Below are positions 1-9,807 of a DNA stretch of 64,000 nucleotides, one piece after another (within the stretch, counting starts at the first letter, position 1; the number at the start of each line of letters is the position of its first letter). Source of the stretch: Steinernema hermaphroditum (taxonomy: Eukaryota; Nematoda; Chromadorea; Rhabditida; Steinernematidae). A program made the position numbers and the translations under genes. The notes beneath the pieces were generated by a model. The model had not been told where the DNA came from. It searched no databases and saw nothing but the letters and a program-made list of their open reading frames with translations. Where the stretch lies: the NCBI GenBank assembly GCA_030435675.1, contig CM059623.1, forward strand, positions 12,928,092-12,992,091, in the 5' to 3' direction.

Positions 1-109
1 TGTAGTTACTCTAATTTTGTGTGCTAGCAGAGACAATTGCTAATCACTTGCGTAGAGATTAAAGGTCTGGGACGCTCATCCCTTATCAGAGCAATACAAT
101 TTAATTTAT

Positions 110-425
110 TACTCAAAATCTTATGTTTACACATAGTTGCACCCAGAGTAACTACCATCATCGTTCGTAGTTTCTTCTTGTCCTTCTGTGGAGATCATCA
201 CCTTCAAAGACGGGACTTTCATACATAAGCTTCAACGTTTGCACCCGTCGGTGGATCCACGAGGAGAGATATTCGGTCCGTGCGAGATTTTGCCAGCGCT
301 ATCTTCAAGATGTCGTCTGCCCAACGTGTCCTCAGTGTTCCCAACGGGCGCGTGTTCTGAGGTCTCCATTCTGTGCCCCGGGTCATATTTGGGGATGGCG
401 CTTCAAAACCACACGGTAAAATCAT
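110..425 (-). mobile_element. 3' end of an RTE-type non-LTR retrotransposon (degenerate)
   Basis: Read on the minus strand, this stretch encodes the motif RPLGTLRTRWADD, which is characteristic of the extreme C-terminus of RTE-clade reverse transcriptases (usual form RPxGRPxxRWxDD). The same stretch occurs again at about 45405-45670 with clear base-level similarity, including the shared ACACATAGTTGCACCCA block, so it is a dispersed repeat. The reading frame is interrupted and only the last ~70 residues are present, so this is a dead 5'-truncated copy. Confidence 0.6.
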
Positions 426-431
426 TATTTT

Positions 432-796
432 GTAACCGCTTGCTACGGTTGTCGATGTGATTCGCCAACTTCAACGCGAACGCCCACTTTCCCTGTAATC
501 GCAGCTTTGCCGATGCCCTTCATTTTTGTCACGCCCCAAAGCCATTCGTAAGTTCTTCTATCTCAGCGCAATGCAGGCACTGATTTTTCGTAGCGAGAAC
601 CTTGCTAGAAGTTTTGTACGGATACAATAATATTTGCGTATCACTAATCACATTGAGAATGCGTGCCGCTTTCCCGAAACGTCTTTAAGAGTTTACATGT
701 CTTTCTTATCAACTGCCGCGAGCGCTCCATGGAAAGCACTCTCCCGGCTCAATCGTTTCTTTCGCTGTTGGCGGACACATATCAATTGTTTAGATA
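432..796. other. Intergenic, upstream of first membrane-protein gene
   Basis: No coding potential or repeat was recognised. It presumably holds the promoter of the gene starting at 797. A related sequence (tcttatcaactgccgcg) precedes the paralogue at 3239, showing that the tandem duplication extended at least ~90 bases 5' of the start codon. Confidence 0.4.
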
Positions 797-2651
797 ATGC
801 TTTTCACGCTTACCTCGCTGTTGGATTATTTAAATGAATTCGACCCATACTCAATCTACCGTTTTTTAAATTCCCTTGATAGCCGAACATCAGTGGTTTT
901 GTTATCGATTGTATTCGCATTGGAAATTCATCGCATCCATTGGCTCATTCGCCGTAACGGCAAAATTTCTGTCACTAATGGGTCAACGAAACAAATCTGG
1001 ATTCGCTGTGACAATAAACGAGCATTTATCTGCTTTACCGGGCAAAAAATGGACACAAGTCAGTTGTCTTGGAGGTACTATCACACGTTTATACCACGCC
1101 CCTTTTAGACCTAATGAAAGAGGAAGGTTTTCTTCCTTTAGAGCCAGGTTCACACACAGAGCGAATACTTCAATATTTCGGATTCACGACTTACGTTACT
1201 ATATTCGTCGAAGGCCAAAGTATCGTGTTCATGTTATTACATGTTGTCAGCATCATTTAGACGAAAAAGTGAGTGAGTTCTGTATGAATCATCCAGTGGA
1301 CTATCACCACAACATACAATTCACGAACGATGGAGTTATCAAAATCCATGGGCAACAGAGCAACATGTTGGACGTTATTTGGGTCATTCTGGACGCCTTT
1401 CTATGGCTATGGGAGACGCTCTCTTTTCTGCATCGCATCTTCTGGAGATACGCGCTCATTGTTGAGAATCAAACTAAAGAAGATCTGTTCGTTTCGTGCG
1501 CTGTGCTGCACGAGGAGGAAAAAGGTATGCCTGTTTCCTCGTTTGTCTCTGGTAATCCGCGATATAGACTGGGATAGAGCTCAGTACACCTTTGTCCCAA
1601 GCACTAGAAGTGCTCTATTCGAACCATTCCCGACGGATATTACTGGCAACACACCACTCTACGTCTTAACTGTTCGATCGAAAGGTAACTTTCAACAGCA
1701 GGAAAAAGAAAAATTGGGTATTGCAGAGAGAGAAATATACTTCCGAGGTCAGTCATTCGACGTGGGAATCTGGAAGCTAATCATCAAAGACGACCGAGAG
1801 ACAGAGCAAATAGTAGGTCTTGATCTCGATAGCTCACCCGTAGTTTTTAGGCCCGCAAATGTGATATTCTCTATTACTTACTAGCTGCCACACTCGCCGT
1901 TTGCTTCTTTGCTATTTACCGTTCAAGCGATTTTGATCTCGATTCCATGGTTACGTTTATATGTTTCGCGGTTCCAGCACTAATATCTCTTATGATCTCA
2001 TGGTTTCTGCATACAAAGTACGACATCATCATTCAAGCTCATCACAGCAATCAGCTTCTGTAAGATAAATGTTAGTAACTGCTTGTACTCTGCTATTTTA
2101 AGGGCGAATTCCATTAAAATAACGGGTAGGCCTAGCTGTGAAAGAGAAGTAGCAAACGGATCTTCTCAGTGTGGTGACTCAAAACTGCCGGCCATTGTTG
2201 TAGGCTATTCCGAACCTCTCGTTGATGCACAAGTGATCGTAACCGGTGCTGGTGCAATGGGCCCACAAACCCGTATTATAAATGGAGTTAACACTGTCAT
2301 TAACGACAGTGAGATTCTAGGAGTCGATATCGGCGGCTCTATAGTCGTGAGCCTTGGAACAATTTGCGTTATAGAATCGTTTCAATTCGCTCTATGGGCG
2401 ACTTATGGTGTCTATTATCATTATTACATTGAGATGTCGATAGATGGAGAAGAGTGGGAGATGGTGATCGACAAGAGGGTCACTCAATGTCGGTTAGTTG
2501 CGCAGACCTTTCACAGCTCCACCAATAAAGCATTTACAGGAATTTTCAAGACTTATACTTCACGCAGAGGCCAGTGAAGTACATAAAGATTGTTGGGACG
2601 TACAAATCGACGGGAATGGATTCCTCTTTCCAGATCATCAGTCTTCAATGA
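797..2651 (+). CDS. Multi-exon membrane protein with C-terminal F5/8C (BTBD9-type) domain
   Basis: Eight exons keep frame throughout: 797-970, 1023-1074, 1109-1219, 1261-1524, 1580-1812, 1851-2059, 2103-2492, 2540-2651 (514 residues). Residues ~1-347 match the paralogue at 3239 exon for exon. They contain a hydrophobic segment near residues 31-48, a Trp-rich hydrophobic stretch at ~149-175, and two membrane spans near 283-304 and 314-335; I do not recognise this part. Residues ~375-514 form one F5/8 type C domain of the BTBD9 kind (YYIEMSIDGEEW, then VKYIKIVGTYKS). That part is almost identical to the second domain of the gene ending at 6479 and absent from the paralogue. A TGT-to-TGA change removes the final CPLWNA-like residues relative to that gene. 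The first donor (TCT|GTCACT) is weak but conserved in both paralogues. Function is unknown; a chimeric origin is inferred. Confidence 0.78.
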
Positions 2652-3238
2652 CCTCAGTGGAATGCATGAGCGATAATAACCCAGCTAAAAAGGTTAGAAC
2701 GGGTTGGCTGTCTTTTGAACGGCTAGATGGGGCTGCTGGTCAGCCGACTGGCCATGAGACTTTATTGTCATCTTCATTCTCGTAAAGTTCAGAAATAAAC
2801 GGTTGCGGTATATCGCTTGTGTACTGCTTGTATGCTTTTCGAGAAAAATTTCCGAATGAGATGCTGAGCTGATTATGGGTTTACGAGTTCATCATCTCGT
2901 AACAAAGGCTTACGCCTTGCGAGACGTCTGTGTGCAAGAAAGCGAAAATCACACCGTTGACGTTGACCATCTTCCACCTTCGGCTGGATATGAGTAGAGT
3001 GATCAGCAGTCCTGTCAGTGTGCGCTGGCATAGAAGTGGAGAAGAGTTTGAATCCAGTTAGCGCACTCGCATTTTTATGCAAAGAATAATTTTTGTTCCA
3101 TCAATAATTGCGTATCACTACAATCGCAGACTACAGCCCACTTTCTTATCAACTGCCGCGTGCGCTGAATGGAAAGCACTGTTGCCGAGTCAGTCGCTTC
3201 CTTTCGCTTTTGTCGTATTGATATCGATTGTTTAGATT
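2652..3238. other. Intergenic with repeat fragment
   Basis: Non-coding between the two tandem paralogues. About 2700-2870 shows nothing; 2873-3082 is a dispersed-repeat fragment listed separately; 3130-3238 is duplicated promoter-proximal sequence resembling 690-796. Confidence 0.4.
2873..3082 (-). repeat. Fragment of dispersed retroposon-like repeat
   Basis: It carries the family's hallmark 3' end read on the minus strand: the CGCAAGGCGTAAGCC block followed by a CTCGTAA-type tail. It also shares scattered blocks (gcatagaagtgg...gaagag; tcacaccgt) with the copy at 47575-47900. Confidence 0.5.
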
Positions 3239-4943
3239 ATGCTTTCCGAACTTATCGATCTGTTGGGTTACTTAAAAAACTTTGACCCGTACTCAATCTA
3301 CAGCTTTCTAATTTCCCTTGATAGGCGAACATTAGCACTTCTGCTATTGACTTTATTCGCATCAGCAATTCATCGCATCCATTGGTTCATTCGCCGTAAT
3401 GGCAAAATTTCTGTCACTAATGAGTCAATGAAACGAATCTGGTTTCATTGCGATACGAAACCAGCCTTCATCTCCTTTGCCGGACAAGAAATGGACACAA
3501 GTCGGTTGTCTTGGAGGTACCGGTACACCCTTATATCACGTCCCTTTTAGAGACAATGAGGGAGGAAGAGTTCCTTCCGGTAGAGCCGGGTTCACACACA
3601 GAGAGAATACTTCAGGATTTCGGATTCACAGCATATGTTACTATATTCGTCGAAGGGCAAGGTAGCATGCTCATATCGTTACATGTTGACACCCTAATTT
3701 AGATAAGAAAGTCAGTGAATCCTGTATGAATCATCCAGTGGATTACCATCACAAAATACACTTCACGAACGATGGAGTTCTCGAAATCCATGGGCAACAG
3801 AGCAACATGTTGGACGTTATCTGGATCATTTTGGACGCCTGTCTTTGGCAATGGGAGACATTCTGTTTTCGACATCAAATCATCTGGAGATACGCACTCA
3901 TAGTGGAGAACCGAACTAAAGAAGATCTGTTCGTTTCGTGCACTGTGCTGCATGAAAAGAAAAGAGGTATGCCCGTTTCCTTGTGATTCTCTAGTAATCC
4001 ACGATTAAGACTGGGACAGAGCCCAATACACCTCTGTTCCAAGCAGTAGAAGTGCTCTTTTCGAACCATTCCCGTCGGATATTACTGGAAACACACCACT
4101 CTATTACTTAACTGTTCAATCGAAAGGTAACTACAAGCAATCAGAAAAGGAAAAATTGAGTATTGCAGAGAAAGAAATATTCTTTCGAGGGCAATCATTC
4201 GACGTGGGGATCTGGAAGCTAATCATCAAAAATGACCGAGAAACAGAAAAAATGGGAGGTGTTGAACTCGATAGGTCACCCTACTGTTAATTTTTAGGCC
4301 CGCAAATGTAATATTCTCTATTATTTACTAGCTGGCACAGTCGCTGTTTGTTCTCTGGTACTTTACCCATCAAGCGACTTTGATCTGGATTCCATGGTTA
4401 CGTTTATATTCTTCGCGGTCCCACTATTAATATTACTTATGACCTCATGGTTTTTATATGCAAAGCACAAAATGATCACTCAAGCTCGTCACAGCAACCA
4501 GCTTCTGTAAGACCAAGTCCAAAAACAGTTAGTTACTTAACAGTCTGGCTATTTTAAGAACTAAGTCCATAACAGCAGCGAAGAGTCTTAACTGTGAAAG
4601 CGAAGTAGCAGGCGGATCTTCTCAAAGTGATGAATCCAAACCGTCAGCCATTGTTGGGGACCATCCAGAACCTATCGTTGATGCAGAAAGTGCGCATGGT
4701 AGCGGTGTTGCTTCAATTCCTACTACACCAGAAAAAACGAAATCGAATCTGATAGCAATACACCAATCTGGCTTTACGTCGCGGAAATCAGAAGTTAGTA
4801 ATGATCAGCGAGTACAACAAACAAGTCAAAACGGAGAACAGAAACAGACAAGCCTACGCCAATCTGGATTTATGTTGATTAGACCGTCAGTTAATCTCCA
4901 AATATCATCGAACGGAAACTGTGGTACGCTATTTTTCACTTAA
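3239..4943 (+). CDS. Tandem paralogue of the 797 membrane protein, with a polar tail instead of F5/8C
   Basis: Exons 3239-3412, 3465-3516, 3551-3661, 3703-3966, 4022-4258, 4332-4506 and 4559-4943 give 465 residues in one frame. The first four exons have exactly the lengths of those at 797 (174, 52, 111, 264). The hydrophobic N-terminus, the GQQSNMLDVIW segment and the last membrane span are conserved. Intron 5 differs: the paralogue's donor GTAGGT reads GGAGGT here. The only in-frame solution uses the next GT (4259) and a later acceptor (4331), dropping the first residues of the membrane span (RKCDILYYLL in the other copy). The last exon encodes ~127 polar Ser/Thr/Gln-rich residues with a repeated HQSGF/RQSGF motif and no known domain. 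Either an active divergent paralogue or a gene beginning to decay; the clean frame favours the former. Confidence 0.72.
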
Positions 4944-5362
4944 TCAACCGTGGTATTTGCCATAAGCAGAGACGTTCACGGGTGGATTGGAACGGCTCAG
5001 CAGTTGGTGACTCAGCCTATCCAATGATCGACCTGAATATGTAGAATTTCCAATCCGTTCATCATCGGGCGAGAGAGCGCAGATGAATAGAGAAACGGTC
5101 CGTGTGTCAGAGCTTGTCAGTGTCATCTAAATTCGGATCGGGCTGGCTGAGTTGTTAAAAGACTCGCCTTAACGGTTGATTAGTCGACTAACAAAGGAAT
5201 CTTCTAAAGTGTCCGTCCCAGTTCTAGTATCACCTGTACACAAATTGTGCAGCAAAAAATTTGAGGCGGACACCTCGTAAGGTTCCTTTGCGGATTCTGT
5301 CGGTCTAACGGCTGAGCCACAGCACATCTTTGCTCATAAATATTCTAATCACTCTGTTTGAG
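4944..5362. other. Intergenic
   Basis: I translated this stretch looking for the BTB and BACK domains expected upstream of BTBD9 F5/8C domains and found none. In-frame stops are frequent and no repeat was recognised. Confidence 0.4.
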
Positions 5363-6479
5363 ATGTACCCGTGAACGATCGAAACGTGGCCACAAGCGAG
5401 CATGGTGCTGAAGTGATAATAACCGGGCGCGCGAAGTGCCCAGACGTGAGCATTATTGGAAACTTGCAGTGGACTTTGCTGCCATATGGACATTATCAGT
5501 CGTGTCGCATTAATGACGGCAATATTATGATTCAACTGGGAAAAACTTGCATGTTGGGTTCCCTGAAGCTTGTTCTCCATCGATACACCGAGTCGAATTT
5601 CTACAACTATTACGTTGAAATGTCGACCGATGGAGAAAGCTGGGAAAAGGTCATCGATAACACAAACTCGCGCTGCTGGTGAGTAGTCCATCTATCAAGT
5701 TCACATACGAAAAAAAAAGTTATTTCAGCTCAGTGCAAGATCTCGTCTTCAAAAGTCGTCCTGTTAAATACATAAAAATCACTGGCACCTACAGCTCTCA
5801 TTCAGAAGTGCTTGCAGTTGCGTATTTTCAGTGTCCTTCACAATCGCCAAAATACAATTATTGTGATACATTCACTGATAAGTCGGTTAGAATCTTCGAT
5901 GAAGAACACGAATTGGAACAATGGGGACTTGCAGGCCGCACAGGTACACAACCATCTTTCGATAGTACCGCTTATATGCTATTCTAGATATCTACATACC
6001 TAGGAAAGGTGTGAATGTGGCTACTGTTGAAGATGACGCTGAAGTGATCGTAAGCGGTGATGGTGTAGTAGGTCCACAAAACTGTATTATAAATGGAAGT
6101 GATACCGTCACTAATGGTAGTGGCATTCAAGGAGTCGATATCGGCGGCTCTATAGTCGTGAGGCTTGGAAGGATTTACGTTCTCGACTCATTACAATTCG
6201 CTCTATGGGCGACTTATGGTGTCTACTATCATTACTACATTGAGATGTCGATAGATGGAGAAGAGAGGGAGATGGTGATCGACAAGAGGGTCACTCAATG
6301 TCGGTTAGTTATACAAACGTTTGCAGCTCCACAGCAAAAGCATTTACAGGAGCTTTCAAGACTTACACTTCACGCAGAGAGCAGTGAAGTACATAAGGAT
6401 CGTTGGGACGCACAAATCGTCCAAAAAGGATTCTTCTTTCCAGATCATTAGTTTTCAATGTCCTCTGTGGAATGCATGA
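5363..6479 (+). CDS. BTBD9-like protein fragment: two F5/8C domains, no BTB/BACK visible
   Basis: Exons about 5363-5678, 5729-5943, 5988-6303 and 6350-6479 join in frame. Domain 1 has the BTBD9 pattern of a buried hydrophobic strand (IMIQLGKTCMLGSLKLVL), then YYVEMSTDGESW, then VKYIKITGTYSS ending in FQCP. Domain 2 repeats it (IVVRLGRIYVLDSLQFAL; YYIEMSIDGEE; VKYIRIVGTHKS; FQCP). In animals BTBD9 (hpo-9 in C. elegans) is BTB-BACK-F5/8C-F5/8C, and the two tandem domains with a short linker agree. There is no ATG in frame: a stop at 5359-5361 precedes the first exon, whose left edge at ~5363 looks like a splice acceptor (tttgag). Either the upstream exons lie far away or were lost, or this is a truncated gene. 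Intron positions in domain 2 are identical to those in the gene at 797. Confidence 0.72.
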
Positions 6480-7655
6480 GCTGCAGCTAATTAGCTAAAA
6501 TTGTTGCAACGAAAATGAACGAACTGCGCAAAGAACCGTTGAACGGATAGCCGATACATTTCAGCCCGGTGATGAATATCAGTGCTTGCACGGCTATGTG
6601 AAGTCCAATTTTGAAGACTTTTTCTTTACATTTCTGTCACGACGACGGCGAAATTTCTCCTTCTCGCAGTGTTTGGCGAACAGATAAGACTTCTGGCTCT
6701 GGGATGAATGCGGCGTCGGCTTTTGAGAAGGTAATGTGGCGCCGGTTAATATGGCGTCGGCTAATGTCCGACGCCACATTAACCGACACCACATTATGAA
6801 ACCGACGCCATATTATCCGCCGACGCCGCATTAATCTTATAGCCGATTTCTGAGCTCGCATATGCTTGGAAGTTTCCTAAGCTGGGCAATGTGTACGTCA
6901 AGGGACGAACCTCGCACATGAAGCCCGTTGATGTCGATCAATTTATTTCGATCAACAACTTGAACCAAGCCTTTTCCGCCAACAAAAGTTCTCAAAATTA
7001 GAAGAGCAAACATTTGTCTTATGCTGACAGTGCTTCTTCAGGTTCTAGATTCGATTTCGATTTCGATTTCGTTAAGCTACCTTCTTTGAGTGAAGCTAGT
7101 GCGCATTAATTTTACATTGAACAGTGTGGGGGGGATACTTCCAACGTCTTGAAGCCGCAGAAAAGTCTTCCTTATCGATTCGATTTCGATTCAAGTCGTG
7201 ACTCATATTAACACAAGGAATTAGATTTTCAAAATAGGCACAATCTCTTCCATTTGCGTCCACTAACACTTGGTTCGTTCCACACTTTTCCCGTCAAAGA
7301 TCGTGCGAACTTTCTCCGAACACACAGACACACCAATCAAATATTCACTGAAAATTATTCACGTGCAGTCATTCTGCAGTAGCCAAAAGTGCGAAACTGG
7401 TAGAAACATTTGTTTTCGCCGATCACGGTCACTAATGCAAATGTCATAGTGCTCGCTGAGTTGAGTGTATTAATAGTCCATCGGGCACCCAATTGTTCGT
7501 TCAGAACCTGCCGACGCGTGCCACTCGGACTGGTAGTAGACTACCTGGATCTTTCTAGGATTGTCAACATCATTTCAAGAATAAATTGTTTCAGCAAGCC
7601 GCGGGATATTGCTCGTGTTGTCTGTATACTGTGGTTTACAGTCCTGTTCTTCTAA
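6480..7655. other. Intergenic with short repeats, upstream of galactosyltransferase
   Basis: It contains the inverted/tandem GACGCC repeat at 6724-6836 and GATTTC-type simple repeats near 7040-7070 and 7175-7195. A TTGTTTCAG acceptor-like site ending at ~7595, 60 bases before the galactosyltransferase ATG, could be a trans-splice acceptor or the end of a 5'UTR intron. Confidence 0.4.
6724..6836. repeat. Nested inverted and direct repeats of a GACGCCACATTA-like unit
   Basis: The unit TAATGTGGCGTC and its complement GACGCCACATTA (with variants TATGGCGTCGG, GACGCCATATTA, GACGCCGCATTA) occur at least six times in ~110 bases in both orientations. The central pair can form a hairpin around GTCGGctaatgtCCGAC. 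Confidence 0.7.
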
Positions 7656-8889
7656 ATGACTACATTCGTTGGCATCGCCGTTTTGCCCGCACCAAGAACA
7701 AAACTAAAAGTTGCCCTGTTGTGCATGTTCTGGGGAGAAGCCTTTTATCTCTTCGCATCGTTGGAACCCCCTATAAAGCAAGACGACACACTCTCAAATC
7801 TCTCCGATGGTACCATCACCCTTTTTTCAACCAGTATGTATCTCTTTTAGAGACGTCTACACTATTCAACTGCCCAAGCATTCCTCATAACCTAGTTGGC
7901 CCAGTTCCTGTGGTTCTCTCTGCACCACACTTTCCTGAAATAGAAAATATGCATCAAAATTTAACGATGGGAGGTCATGGACAGCCCGTGCATTGCCGAG
8001 CCCGTCATAAAGTGGCTATTATCGTGCCCTACAGGTAACAATGGGCCAAATTCGAACCTGCTTCATGTCGTTCAGAGAGCGAGAAGAGCATCTGCGCATT
8101 TTTCTGCGCAACATTCACGGATTTCTATCAAAACAACAGCTAGACTACACGATCTTTGTTGTGGAACAGGTCCCATGGGAGAGGACGTTCAATCGCGGGA
8201 AGCTGATGAACATCGGGTTCGTGGAGGTCCTCAAGATGGGCTACTGGCCCTGTTTTATCTTCCATGATGTTGATCTGCTTCCCGAAAACGACCATAATCT
8301 GTATGTGTGTGCTAATCAGCCGAAGCACATGGCCGTGGCTATTGACAAGTACCAATACAAGTGAGTTATCACCACACTACAGTAACCCTTCTTATATTAG
8401 GTTGTATCACACGACCTATTTCGGTGGAATCACAGCTCTCACCCTGGAGCAAATGGTGAAAATGAATGGATTCTCCAACGGTACGCCCTGTGTTTATATC
8501 CAGTCTTAACTGGCCTTTCCAGAATATTGGGGTTGGGGCGGCGAGGACAACGACATGTACAAAAGAGTGCACCTCGCTGGCTATGCAATCCATCGAGATT
8601 CAACAGAAATAGCACGCTATAAGATGATCAAACACGATCACGACGAAGGCAATCCGATCAACAAGTAGGCCTTCCAAGAATAGGTGTCCACTTGCGCTCT
8701 CTTTTGAGGTGTCGCTATCAGCTGCTTCGGCAAACCAAGCGTCGCTGGAGAATCGACGGCCTTTCTGACATGGCGTACAGTTTAGTGTCCACAACAAGAA
8801 ATCGTCTTTTCACGAGCATCACTGTTGAACTACACGAAGAACAGTCTCGGGAGAGGTTACGGCGTCTGGGATTTGCTCGTTTTTGTTGA
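7656..8889 (+). CDS. Beta-1,4-galactosyltransferase family (GT7), BRE-4/B4GALT1-like
   Basis: Six exons (7656-7809, 7851-8034, 8076-8360, 8401-8480, 8523-8664, 8709-8889) give 341 residues, all introns 40-44 bases and all phases consistent. The layout is that of a type II Golgi enzyme: cytosolic N-terminus with basic RTKLK, a membrane anchor at ~17-36, a short stem, then the GT7 catalytic domain. Visible motifs are VPYREREEHL (~110-119), the metal-binding DVD (177-179), YFGG (214-217), WGWGGEDND (237-245) and the metal-ligand MIKH, ending with the usual LYxxIxVDL-like tail (RLFTSITVEL). It should transfer a sugar from a UDP donor to terminal GlcNAc on glycoproteins or glycolipids. The nearest C. 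elegans relatives are bre-4 and sqv-3; the GGED motif and DVDLLPE fit the BRE-4/B4GALT1 branch. Tyr214 aligns with the residue that favours UDP-Gal, so the donor may be Gal rather than the GalNAc used by BRE-4. The start was chosen because it gives the membrane anchor. Confidence 0.9.
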
Positions 8890-9807
8890 ATAGCTTGAAT
8901 CGGAAGAATGTTTGCGGGTAGAACTACTGTGATAAATTGTTTTTGATCCATCTTTAACAGATTCTCGATCCTCAGAGTACATGGTGCCCCAAAAAAGGGC
9001 ATCCAGCCAGAAGTCTAAAATGTCATTTTTGTGATCATCGAAGCGTGAAGCCGGTCGGAAAATGAAAAAAAGAAGCGAAAACAGACAAAAAGTGACCGGT
9101 CTCATCGGTTTGCATGTCTGAATGGCTTTCTAGACGTCTGTCTAGGTACCCTATCTTTGGACCACATCAAAAAGACACTGCACGGCGCTTATCTGCTTAT
9201 CTATCCACTGCGCTCGATAACAACGCATCACTTGGAGTATCTGATCGCTACAACAGCCAGGTTGCACTTTTCCCAGTCTAAAAACACAAATGCTTTGAAA
9301 AGTTTCACGGATACGTTCACGTGAATGCATTTCGATGAATATTTGCACCTGGATTATGTGCCTATCGGGGTACGTTCAAAAGAGATTTGCACAGCGAGGT
9401 GACCTTCGAGACAACAACGCGAACAATTCACGATGCACAACACACGAAAGATACCTTCCCAGACTAGACCAACAAGCCATCCAGAGCTCTAAAGTGTCTA
9501 GAGGTCCCGCCGGGGGAATACGGTAGTTACGGCGAGCGAGTGGTTTGACATTCCCACCATTTTCGTCTTTGGCGCAGACTATGCGCTACCATAATTTTTT
9601 CTTAGCTCTTACTGGACAGTTTCGTCCTGAGTTTAGACAGCCACTTGTCTCTGTTGTTCATTGCGGGCTATTCACCGTGCTTCTAGACACTCATGTGTCC
9701 ACATTATACGCCTCAGACATTTATCTCTCTCATTTCTACAAATTTCAGACGCTGCACCTGCACCGCTCTCTCACTTCCCACTTCCAACTCATTCCGATCG
9801 GTTGACA
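8890..9807. other. Intergenic
   Basis: No gene, RNA or repeat was recognised between the galactosyltransferase stop and the pseudophosphatase start. Short open frames near 9545-9805 run into the next gene's 5' region without coding signature. Confidence 0.4.

Noticed and set aside
797..2059. Resemblance of the TM-domain-TM layout to MUL1 or TMEM43
   Set aside because: Only the layout is similar; no RING finger or family-specific motif is present, so no name was given.
7656..8889. Naming the galactosyltransferase bre-4
   Set aside because: The family is certain but the donor-selecting residue is Tyr, not the residue type expected for a GalNAc transferase; orthology needs a phylogeny.
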